DNA of 12,995 bases from Dimargaris cristalligena (taxonomy: Eukaryota > Kickxellomycota > Dimargaritomycetes > Dimargaritales > Dimargaritaceae), in assembly GCA_027576995.1 (NCBI GenBank), contig JANBQC010000713.1:1-12995 (forward strand), read 5' to 3'. The position numbers and the translations under genes are program-made. Of this stretch, positions 1 through 7,505 are shown one piece after another. Each line of letters opens with the position of its first letter. The stretch's first letter is position 1. The notes beneath the pieces are model-generated. The model made no database searches. It was not told the origin of the DNA and saw only the letters and a list, made by a program, of their open reading frames with translations.

Positions 1-38
1 AATAACTTTTGACCAGTAATATTTACCTCATCAAATGG
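1..38 (+). repeat. Dispersed direct repeat, copy 1
   Basis: Bases 1-38 match 5851-5888 in the same orientation with five mismatches over 38 bases. Shared blocks include CTTTT, ACCAGTAATATT and CCTCATC. The copy begins at the window edge, so the true repeat may be longer. There are no flanking target duplications or coding content to name a transposon family. Confidence 0.55.
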
Positions 39-188
39 ATTATTCGTTATACAGCCTGGATGAACTTCTGCCATATCATTCACTGGCCAGCATTCAAGTC
101 GGCTGCCCGCCTAAGTTATAATTAGGAAACCCCATTTCACTTATTAAAAATGTTTCATAATAAATAATAATAAGGCTGGTGTTATCTA

Positions 189-208
189 TTTTTTTTAAAA
201 AAAAAAAA
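189..208. repeat. Poly-T/poly-A run (T8A12)
   Basis: Eight T are followed directly by twelve A, giving a 16-bp self-complementary core (189-204). Such T-then-A tracts are stiff and can exclude nucleosomes; that role is general knowledge, not shown here. Confidence 0.7.
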
Positions 209-588
209 CGATGGGAGAGACCCCCATAATCACGAAATGTATTATAATTGGTATTATTTTTATTGTTATTAATATAGAGCAAGTAAGCCTACTTTAGGTA
301 TTTAAATATAGAAGCATATGGGGGCGAATGGTTAAGTGTCGAGGGTGTACTATGACAGGGAGTCATATGGATAGGGGTTCTCAATAAAAATAGAAATGCG
401 AAGATAGATATGCTTTGAGCGAGCCAAATAATAATAATCGAATTAGTCAACACTAAAATAAAACACAAATTATATAAAAACACGAATAATAAATAAATAT
501 GGAGGAAGCAAAACTACATAGTTAGAGAAGAGAGAGAGACTGTGTGTGTGGTCGCAAAACGAGAAAGATGACGCATTCAAAAGATTAA

Positions 589-608
589 ATATTTCTTTAA
601 AGAAATAT
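589..608. repeat. 20-bp perfect palindrome
   Basis: ATATTTCTTTAAAGAAATAT is perfectly self-complementary around the 598/599 boundary. It has no spacer, so it could be a dimeric protein site or a cruciform, but a normal RNA hairpin would need an unpaired loop at the centre. Confidence 0.85.
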
Positions 609-656
609 ACCGACCAAACATATCCATACAATGAATAGGTCAAGCAAATATAAATT

Positions 657-676
657 TTCTTTTTTTAAAAAAAGAA
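657..676. repeat. 20-bp perfect palindrome, T7A7 core
   Basis: TTC, seven T, seven A and GAA form a perfect palindrome centred at 666/667. It shares the TTC...GAA frame and T/A core with the palindrome 48 bases upstream. Confidence 0.8.
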
Positions 677-861
677 CGGCAAGTATTAGGGAAGTAATGT
701 GAGTATTATGTACAATAAACTATTGGGATAGAGTAAAAAGAAGAACGTGGACTTTGGAGCGCGAGTGTGAAAAGATAATACCGAAACCAAAGATGCGATT
801 ATATATGTATGTATAAAAATGTATATGCATGCAATCGACTTGAATAGATTAATATATATGA

Positions 862-882
862 ATATATATATATATATATATA
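862..882. repeat. (TA)n microsatellite
   Basis: An uninterrupted alternating A/T tract of about 21 bases lies roughly 180 bases beyond the stop codon of the phosphatase gene. It is one of three similar TA tracts in the window (others at 4484-4510 and 12003-12025). Confidence 0.9.
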
Positions 883-1063
883 AGTAAGTGGATCAGAGAA
901 ACCGAACACCAATTGTTGGACCCACAACTACTCTCTCCAACATTAACAAGTCAGATAGAGTGTGGATGAGAACCCTCTCAAAATTGCACAATGCGCTATT
1001 ATGAATAGGTAATGCAGTGTGAACAGTTGCCGATAAAACAAAATAGACGGGCGCGGCGGGTAA

Positions 1064-3718
1064 CTACATAAAGGGGGCGGCCGCCTTCCGGACCTTATCC
1101 TGCATCCGGTACTTCCGATCAATATGTGGCCGGACATCGTCGGTACCCAACAGGGATTCCAGGAACGAGTATACCGAATACAGTTCCGAGTCCCGCGGGT
1201 CGTGGTACCAGCTCACAATGGGAATCCCATTGGACAGTTGGTACCCAAATACCTGAGGGGAATTATCAACAATCACCACTTGAGACAGGTCCCGTCCGAG
1301 CAGCGACAGGTCCTTTACGTAAATTTCTGACATTTCAATACACGAGTCTCGGAACAGCCGGTGCCGTATCAACTTCCGTTCGGGATCCAGGAGGTTAAGC
1401 AGGCGGTCGGCGTAGATCTTCTGCGACGCCGTAAATAGGACGACCTCGAAGTGTTTGGCTGCCCGTTCCAGGAATTCCTGGATTCCTGGGCGGAGGCGGC
1501 AGCGGACTTGGATAATGGTGGAGTCCAGTTCCACCGGGAACACCAGGTCCGAGTTGGGATCGGGATCGGTGGTACAATGTACTAATGTCTCGTCCAAATC
1601 CAGGACCAGGGTAATGGGCGGACTGGACCGGGTTTTACGGGGTAGGAGGAAGGGCCGACTTTTAAGCTCCACTGGGATGGGGGGCAGGGATGCGATAAAT
1701 TGGTAGATATTCTGTTCCGTAATGCTGAAATCAATGACTCCCGATTCCATATCATTATCATCGTCATCATCCTCGTCGTCGTCGTCGTCTTCATCGTCTC
1801 CTTCGGTTTCGAAACCATCCACTTCCATATTAGCATTGCCTTCGGTACCATGGGGCTGGGTGGCGATGGAAGCGGCAAATTGGCCGATGGGGTGCATGGA
1901 CTGGTGGTTCAAATAGTGTTGTAGAGCGGCCATATTCCCAAGGTCAGGCACCCGGGCAAAGCCATCGGTCCCATCCGATGCCACCGGAGCGACCCCACTG
2001 GCATCCGACTGACCAAACATGTAGAAGTTGCCGTTGGTGAGGGATGATACATCCCCCCCCTGGCCATCAAGGATGGGGGGCTGGCTAAAATCAGCGGCTG
2101 CGGACTGGGTGATGGACCGGAAAAAACTGAGCATTGGGGAAAAGATGGTCTGTAGTGGCAAAAGGGTCGATGGGGCAATTGACGCAGCCTCGGTGGAATC
2201 CTGGGTCTGGGCAGCCATCCCTGTCGGGTTAGCCTCGGCCGACGGGGAGCCAACCTCTGCAGAACCATTTTCCTGGTGCGCCATGGGAGTGACGTGCCCG
2301 CCCAGCTGCACCGGGAAGGTGCTGTTGAAGTCACCCTGTCCGTAGTCGTAATACATGAAAGGGTGGTTCACATCCGGCATGGTGGTGGCGATTTCGTAGT
2401 TGGACAGTACGGTCCAGTCGGACAGTCCGGAGGGGGCAGTAGCCAGGTCAGATGCGAAGTCAGGTTGGGTCACCGCCTGTACCGGATTAGGAAAAGCCAA
2501 GGGGTTATTGGACGAGGTCAGGGATGCAGTGGCGTTGGCATTGGGCTTCATAGCCAGGGCAGTCAGCGACCGCTGTGGAGGGTCGGGTTTGGCAGGAGAC
2601 ATTAAACGGGACAATTCCTCGGAGGTACACTTGGTCACGTCGGTGGGAGCGGCAGTCGCGTCCTGGGTTGGCCGGTTCAGGGCCAGACTCCGAGCCAGCA
2701 AGGGGGTGGATGCTTTGGCTACCTTGGGGTCAGTAGCGTCATCCTCGGACTCCTCGGGCGCCGAGGAGGTTCCATCGGAAGTTTCGGAGGAGGGTGCAGG
2801 GGCAACAACACTGGTAAGTACCACTGCAGCTGCAGCACGCTTGGTCTTCTTTTTTCGCGCGGCCTTTAACGGGGGTGATCGGAGAAGGGTAGGGTTGGGG
2901 GCGGAAGTGATAAAACTAGGGGTGGCAAGCACGGGTCGGGCGGGGGTGGAAGAAGGCGGGGGCGTGACGAGTCCCGGGGAGGTGACAGCACGAACCATCC
3001 GAGGAGTAGACGCAGGGGCGGCAGTGAACCGAGTAGGCTCGATTGCCTTACTGCCATCCTCGAGTTTCCGGCGCTTGAATTCCGACGGGGGGTCTGAAGG
3101 AACCGTGGGAGCCGAATTAATGGCCCCCTCCTCTTTTTCCGCCGCAACTTCGGGATTGGTTGAAGTTGGTTGATTGCGGGCGGAAGAGCGCCGCTTAAGG
3201 CTAGGCCGGTCCTCGGCGGGACGCGGAGTAAGGGCGGATTTCTCCGCAGTGGACGCGGCACGGCGCCGTTTGCGGGGGCTGAGGAGGGCAGGCGCTGTCG
3301 GTTCAGTAGAAGTTAGGTCGTCGTCGGTCTTGCGCTTGGTCCGGCGCGAAGCCGGGGGTTTGGTAGTGGTGGTGGCGGTAGTCTGGCGAGTAGCAGCCAC
3401 ATGAAGGGTGGTGGCTTTACGAGTAGTCCGATGGGAGCTGGTCGTGCTGGTAGTTTTAATGGCAGTCACCGTGGAAGTAATCGTGGTAGTGGTGGAGGAA
3501 GTGGCCAGCGTGGTTGATGGTCCCTTGCTGACCGAGCGAGGCCGCACGGAGTGGTCGGCCGGGGCCTTGCGGGACATGTGGGAAGCCTTTTTAATGAGCA
3601 TATCTTCGGCAATATACGCACCAGTGGTGGTCTTGGCCATAGAGGCCAAGTGCAGACTCCGCGAGCGGGTCCGACGGGGACTGCAGGTGGACGTCATCGC
3701 AGGAGTCAACGACGGCAT
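1064..3718 (-). CDS. CTDSPL2/SCP4-like HAD-family protein phosphatase, long disordered N-terminus
   Basis: The 884-residue protein ends in an FCP1/SCP-type HAD phosphatase domain, about residues 695-875. Seen directly: DLDET at 707-711 (predicted nucleophile Asp707, general acid/base Asp709), FTAS at 762-765, Lys802 and DNSP at 818-821, so the expected catalytic residues are present. The preamble with KTRSSPP and the tail with GRDLSQ, YQLSNGIPI and DVRPHI match CTDSPL2 better than Nem1/Dullard or Psr1. Known family members remove phosphate from Ser/Thr, in animals from SMADs and the RNA polymerase II tail; the substrate here is unknown. Residues 1-640 are low complexity, rich in Ser, Thr, Pro and Ala, with basic clusters that could act as nuclear signals (near 148-153, 215-218 and 288-294), then an acidic tract (641-656). 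There is no intron. The ATG at 3718 has T at -3; the in-frame ATG at 3697 has G at -3 and is an alternative start. The frame stays open upstream to about 3939, without an ATG. Confidence 0.93.
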   Translation of the reverse strand: MPSLTPAMTSTCSPRRTRSRSLHLASMAKTTTGAYIAEDMLIKKASHMSRKAPADHSVRPRSVSKGPSTTLATSSTTTTITSTVTAIKTTSTTSSHRTTRKATTLHVAATRQTTATTTTKPPASRRTKRKTDDDLTSTEPTAPALLSPRKRRRAASTAEKSALTPRPAEDRPSLKRRSSARNQPTSTNPEVAAEKEEGAINSAPTVPSDPPSEFKRRKLEDGSKAIEPTRFTAAPASTPRMVRAVTSPGLVTPPPSSTPARPVLATPSFITSAPNPTLLRSPPLKAARKKKTKRAAAAVVLTSVVAPAPSSETSDGTSSAPEESEDDATDPKVAKASTPLLARSLALNRPTQDATAAPTDVTKCTSEELSRLMSPAKPDPPQRSLTALAMKPNANATASLTSSNNPLAFPNPVQAVTQPDFASDLATAPSGLSDWTVLSNYEIATTMPDVNHPFMYYDYGQGDFNSTFPVQLGGHVTPMAHQENGSAEVGSPSAEANPTGMAAQTQDSTEAASIAPSTLLPLQTIFSPMLSFFRSITQSAAADFSQPPILDGQGGDVSSLTNGNFYMFGQSDASGVAPVASDGTDGFARVPDLGNMAALQHYLNHQSMHPIGQFAASIATQPHGTEGNANMEVDGFETEGDDEDDDDDEDDDDDNDMESGVIDFSITEQNIYQFIASLPPIPVELKSRPFLLPRKTRSSPPITLVLDLDETLVHCTTDPDPNSDLVFPVELDSTIIQVRCRLRPGIQEFLERAAKHFEVVLFTASQKIYADRLLNLLDPERKLIRHRLFRDSCIEMSEIYVKDLSLLGRDLSQVVIVDNSPQVFGYQLSNGIPIVSWYHDPRDSELYSVYSFLESLLGTDDVRPHIDRKYRMQDKVRKAAAPFM

Positions 3719-3990
3719 ACAGGCAGACAGCCGTGTTAGTCAGTACGCGGTAACGGCCAACGAAGAGGGAGGAGTCCCACGGGGGTGGAAGGGGCCGAAA
3801 ATAGGAACACAGGAAACCAGTCCCTGCGGTTAAATAGTAGCGCTTGGTGGAAACAGGGTGGGCGGAATCGTATGGGTGAGTCCAGCGGCAGGCGAAGCGA
3901 GTGGGCAGCAGATGAGATGACCGTAGATAAGTCGGGTAGGGTTAGGAGGGAGTCTACAGTCTTTTAGAAAGAAAAGGCCGGTTTGTGTGA
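3719..3990 (-). promoter_or_regulatory. Pyrimidine-rich leader of the phosphatase gene
   Basis: Upstream of the minus-strand ATG, the plus strand is purine-rich, so the transcript strand is rich in C and T. CT-rich tracts before the start codon are common in fungal promoters and 5' leaders. The other two genes show the same feature. No sure TATA box is seen close by; TATATA-like sequence at about 4263-4270 is one distant candidate. Confidence 0.4.
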
Positions 3991-4371
3991 GATATGATAT
4001 GGTAGTCTGAGGGTTTTTAAAGAGGCTGGATAGAAGAGGTATAAATACAAGCAGACACTGTCAACCCCGTATGCGGCTTAGTGGGAGGGTTAATTAGATA
4101 GAGGGTAGAAAAGTCACAATAGTATAGCATTAAGTGTTCCGAGTGGGTGACGGGAGCCGAGAGAACGGTGAAACTAGAAGCCGAAGGAATAGAATAGAAT
4201 ATAATAGTAAGTAGCAGTATAAAAGGTAGAAGTAGCCCAAACAAAATATAATAAAAGGCGGTGGTATATAATCTCAAGGTCTAGGAAGGCAAGAAGGGTT
4301 GAGGGACAAATAGGCGAGGCGGCCACCTTATAGCATGGGAACCACGCGGACGGTAGCAGAAGTAGAATAGT

Positions 4372-4385
4372 GAGAGAGAGAGAGG
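4372..4385. repeat. (GA)n microsatellite
   Basis: A short GA tract upstream of the phosphatase gene. A second, shorter GA run lies at about 4591-4602. Confidence 0.85.
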
Positions 4386-4483
4386 GAGACCTGGCCGCAT
4401 ACAACAAGGTGCCCTGGAGGGAGGAGGCAGTGGAGATTTATAGTAGCCGGGGCTAGCCCAACCCAAAGAAACAATAGCTGTAA

Positions 4484-4510
4484 ATATATATATATATATA
4501 TATATATATA
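4484..4510. repeat. (TA)n microsatellite
   Basis: About 27 bases of uninterrupted alternating A/T. The minus-strand open frame across it reads as alternating Tyr and Ile, a sign of repeat translation and not of a gene. Confidence 0.9.
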
Positions 4511-4817
4511 CTTCACAGAGAGTAAGAGAGTGACGCTTAAGAAAGGCTCAGGGCATTTAAAGGGGCAGCAGTTCCCTAGATAATATTTAAAAGAGAGAGA
4601 GACAGCACCCAACTAGCAAAGGAAGGAGGCACACGCACAAGAAACTCACAAAACAAGTGTCAACGGAGGGAAGAGGCGAGCGGGCACCCTTAACTACCCC
4701 TCCCTGGCTTTGGCCCTTCCTCCCCTTTCCAACTCCAAGCCTGTCTAAATATCCTCCCACCCTCACAGCTCTCGGCCTAATCGGGAAATTTCCATTGGCC
4801 AGGAATCGTCCTCACGG

Positions 4818-4850
4818 CACGTGACCCATGCCAAAGTACCACCGTGGTAC
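4818..4850. promoter_or_regulatory. E-box CACGTGAC next to a 15-bp dyad
   Basis: CACGTGAC lies at 4818-4825. Ten bases further, GTACCAC and GTGGTAC flank a single C (4836-4850), a perfect 7-bp dyad. CACGTG is a core bound by bHLH factors such as yeast Cbf1. The dyad fits a dimeric DNA-binding protein. The site is about 1.1 kb from the phosphatase start and 2.7 kb from the remodeller start, so a promoter role is only a guess. Confidence 0.3.
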
Positions 4851-5379
4851 CATTTTAAATTACCAATAGGATTAGTATTACTATGGGAACCATCCATCCA
4901 CACACTATTAACTATACCACATATATCATCTATATACCGAGGAGGGCCATCCATCCTGCACACACTGGGAGGCCCGTATATCAGGGTCCTCCTAGTGGGG
5001 GGTGGGTGGTTGTTACCATCAGTGGGCCCGACCTATCATCGTCACGACCCAATGGGGGAATGTAACCCATACATAGTGATGTCTAAAATAATCCAACGGT
5101 GGGCTAATTCAGGGATTCTTGTATAGGGTCCGCCGTCGACTACACTACTGCCAACGACCGATTGCATGAGGGTAGCATCGCCCCCCGTGTATTCGATTCA
5201 TTTGACGTGATTAAATCTTAATTAAACGATCTCCAAACACAACTGTATAAGTTGGTAAAAAATATTATTGGGGGTAAAAGTAGCTAGGTAATGTAATTAT
5301 TATTATCTAGTAGTAGTACTGCCCCCCTCCCTGTCCCATCCAGCGAATTGTCTTGTCATACGCGTAATTCAACTTACCT

Positions 5380-5419
5380 AAAGGAGCTAAACCGGCAAAT
5401 GCCCCTTTGCCGCAAAAGG
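5380..5419. repeat. Overlapping short inverted repeats
   Basis: CGGCAAA (5393-5399) and TTTGCCG (5406-5412) can form a 7-bp stem with a 6-base loop. CCTTT (5404-5408), which overlaps the right arm, can instead pair with AAAGG on either side (5380-5384 or 5415-5419). The pairings exclude each other. Confidence 0.5.
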
Positions 5420-5461
5420 CTAATCTCATTCACCCAGCCTCGCTAGCTATTGCACGGGCTT

Positions 5462-5470
5462 TATATATAT
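5462..5470 (+). promoter_or_regulatory. Candidate TATA element
   Basis: TATATATAT lies about 150 bases before the candidate donor site at 5614, a suitable place to start a transcript whose first exon ends at 5613. In DNA this AT-rich the match is weak evidence. Confidence 0.2.
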
Positions 5471-5613
5471 TTTTTACCTAATATGGTCCAATATCTAGTT
5501 TAGGAGATTAATAATACCTACCTCCTGATCTTCACGATTGGCCTATTTTATTTCCAGACACGTCGTCTCATCTCACATCATCATCATTCGTTTGCTGCTT
5601 TTTTCTTTTCCCG

Positions 5614-5696
5614 GTAAGTTCATATAAACCGAATTAGTCTAGGACATGCTTATCGGCACTTTCATTGCATGCGTCTCCCTGACTGTTCATTTGCAG
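5614..5696 (+). other. Candidate spliceosomal intron in the intergenic gap
   Basis: GTAAGT follows CCG at 5614. A CTGAC branch-like site lies at 5679-5683 and TTGCAG ends at 5696, 14 bases after the branch A, giving an 83-base intron of typical fungal form. A second acceptor ends at 5738 (CCCAG) with its own CTAAC branch site at 5713-5717, so the intron could instead be 125 bases. The flanking sequence has no good coding frame. From the first acceptor a frame runs 26 codons to TGA, with an ATG at codon 10. This could be a spliced non-coding RNA, a distant 5' leader exon of the remodeller gene, or chance. Confidence 0.3.
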
Positions 5697-5850
5697 CTTA
5701 CCCTCTTTTATTCTAACATTGATATGTACTGTCCCAGGGACGATTCTAGCGTGGTATCATTAGTTTTAGATGTGTGATATTAATATGGATGGAATTCAAA
5801 CCGGCTGTATAAGGGTTTATATAATACGTGTATGGGCGAATGTATGCGAG

Positions 5851-5888
5851 AATAGCTTTTAACCAGTAATATTAGCCTCATCCAATGG
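5851..5888 (+). repeat. Dispersed direct repeat, copy 2
   Basis: This copy matches bases 1-38 with five mismatches in the same orientation. Similarity fades after about 5888 and does not clearly extend upstream. About 50 bases upstream (near 5800-5810), GGCTGTATAA is the reverse complement of TTATACAGCC, which follows the first copy at about 48-57. This hints at a rearranged larger element. Confidence 0.5.
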
Positions 5889-5997
5889 CATTTTAAATTC
5901 ACCTACAGACACAACATACCCCAATTTAATGAATTAAAAAATTATATACAACTTCCTCGGGTTTGGTTGGTACGTGGGTTGTTGTCCCCTGACTATG

Positions 5998-6008
5998 CCC
6001 CCCCCCCC
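5998..6008. repeat. Poly-C run (C11)
   Basis: Eleven consecutive C. A second C11 run lies in the Cbp4 intron at 11687-11697. Such runs are error-prone in sequencing, so exact lengths are uncertain. Confidence 0.85.
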
Positions 6009-7219
6009 TTATCATACCTACCCACTATGGTGAAGCCCCACTTTATAACGGTTCCCAGCGTCGAAAAGTATAGGGGTTATATGGGCCCAAATGGGGTGCC
6101 TGGCCTTACTAGCACTCGTGATTAATATTGGAGCCTACCAATTATCTAATCCCCAATACAATTGACGAAACCCCTGGTCTAGGATTATTTTTGATCCGTG
6201 TCTCCGAGCCTTGGCATGTTAATGATCAATTTACACCTATCCATTGCCGGTGACCGCGTGCGATTAGGCTATACCCCAATGCCTTGTAGTATCCGGTCTT
6301 CTGGGCCATCTTCAGCTTCACTTAACTGCTAATCATATCTATTGATCTGGTGGAGTTGACCAATGGGAGGCTTGTCCGATGATGTGGTTCATCCGTATTA
6401 CCGGGCCTCAGACTTGCTGCGCTTCCGGGTGCGACATAGTAGGCCAAGATTATCAGATTAATCACCTCCCATCCATTTGGGTCATAGTTATAGGGCAAGG
6501 TGGTGTTAACTTACCCGACCACTGGTCCTCATTGGCTATGTTAATGCATTTGCACACCACCCTCTAATGGATGGGCTCTACTCTACTTACTGGTGGGGGT
6601 TAGTGTATCAGAGTTTAAGGAACTCGGTTAGGCCAACTCGTGGTTGAAGCGGTTGGCTTTTATGATGCCCCCATGTTTACGAGTAAAAAATACCCTCCCC
6701 CCCGCGCTGTCGAATGACTGGGGGCAAATTCCCTCCTTATGTGGCACCTGTCGATTGGGGGAGGAGGTGTTTTCCCTCTCTGACTGGTAAACAAAGCCCC
6801 GATGGAACCGCCCCAATGGACGGCGCTGTTTGGGTATCAGAAGACAGCGTGGTCCTCCTCCATCCTATAAGAGACAGAGAAGGGGTTTATTAGTCAGATA
6901 GACCAGGGTATATAAGGTGGTTGGTATGGTCACCATGAACAATATCTGTTGTTCCGATATGATGCTATTGAATACATGAGCTAGTGCCCCACGCACCGCA
7001 GGCTTTATAAAATATCCTACTTGTTCGATTGATACGCACTTATTTCAGCAAAATATTGCCGCTTCCTGCCTTACGAGAAAAAGCCTTATTTGTATAGAAG
7101 AGATTGGCACCACTATTTATTATCCGCCACCTACCAATTCCGCGCCACTAAGCCACTGTCCGCTCAGTCTATGTGGAATTGATTCAGCGCCGTTTCCATT
7201 CAATCGGCCGCAGTGCTAC

Positions 7220-7500
7220 TGTCCGTGTCTATTCTACTCTCCTTCCCCTGGCTCTTGCTCCGTTTCATGCTGTTTTTTTTCTGACTAGCTGGTAGAAGAC
7301 GTTTATATGCACACCCTCCCTACTAAACAGAGCTTTCCTCTTTTTCACCTCCCCCGTTGTTACACTGGTCCTATTTTTGTTTTTCCTTATCCTATTCTCT
7401 TCTACCCTAGACCGACTATACTGTTTTAGTCTTTCTATTGCTTATTTCCTAACCCCCCACGTACCTCGTCTCCATTCCTCTTATTCTATTCTGAACCGCC
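7220..7500 (+). promoter_or_regulatory. Pyrimidine-rich leader of the SNF2 gene
   Basis: This stretch is strongly enriched in C and T, with clusters at 7236-7260 and 7332-7356, and ends in CACC before the ATG at 7506. It fits a fungal CT-rich promoter and 5' leader. A T8 run followed by CTGAC (7281-7285) and TAG (ending 7294) resembles a 3' splice site, so a 5' UTR intron is possible, but I found no convincing partner donor. TATATAAGG at about 6908-6916 is a distant TATA-like match. Confidence 0.45.
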
Positions 7501-7505
7501 TCACC

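Larger units (their letters stand above)
1..1063. other. AT-rich intergenic region, no gene seen
   Basis: This stretch lies downstream of the minus-strand phosphatase gene. It is visibly AT-rich, with stops in all frames. The two open frames of about 60 codons (94-282 and 289-483, minus) are made of AT-rich codons and resemble no family I know. It holds a T8A12 run (189-208), two 20-bp perfect palindromes (589-608 and 657-676), short GA and TG runs (about 525-550), and a (TA)n tract (862-882). Bases 1-38 are one copy of a short dispersed repeat. I see no clear AATAAA signal on the minus strand just past the phosphatase stop. Confidence 0.7.
3719..7505. other. 3.8 kb divergent intergenic region
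   Basis: The two long genes point away from each other, so this gap holds both promoters. It is dense in stops on all six frames, and the short open frames resemble nothing I recognise. It contains GA and TA microsatellites (4372-4385, 4484-4510, about 4591-4602), an 11-base C run (5998-6008), a CACGTGAC site next to a 15-bp dyad (4818-4850), competing hairpins (5380-5419), a candidate intron (5614-5696 or 5614-5738), and one copy of a dispersed repeat (5851-5888). From about 5890 to 7200 I see nothing I can name. I looked for tRNA T-loops with supporting stems and for transposase or reverse transcriptase motifs, and found none. Confidence 0.6.

Noticed and set aside
2400..3173. 257-codon open frame on the plus strand inside the phosphatase gene
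   Set aside because: It is antisense to low-complexity Ser/Thr/Ala/Pro sequence and its own composition is biased in the mirrored way.
3719..3740. CTGACTAAC on the minus strand just before the phosphatase ATG, like a branch site
   Set aside because: No canonical donor was found upstream and the reading frame is open through the region, so an intron spanning the start is not needed.
4328..4612. 94-codon minus-strand frame
   Set aside because: It runs through the TA microsatellite, giving alternating Tyr and Ile, and overlaps other frames in low-complexity sequence.
5372..5377. Minus-strand GTAAGT donor-like site
   Set aside because: No convincing branch site and acceptor pair was found downstream on the minus strand, and there is no coding frame around it.
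6632..6657. GCCAAC/GTTGGC inverted repeat
   Set aside because: A 6-bp stem with a 14-base loop is expected by chance in several kilobases.
6866..6877. TATAAGAGACAG, identical to 12 bases of the Tn5 mosaic end used in library adaptors
   Set aside because: The rest of the 19-base end does not match and there is no chimeric break visible. Most likely coincidence, though checking raw reads would settle it.
7377..7505. N-terminal extension of the remodeller by 43 hydrophobic residues
   Set aside because: The codon at 7377 is TTG, not ATG. The first ATG in frame is at 7506, in a good context, and the extension is just the translated pyrimidine-rich leader.
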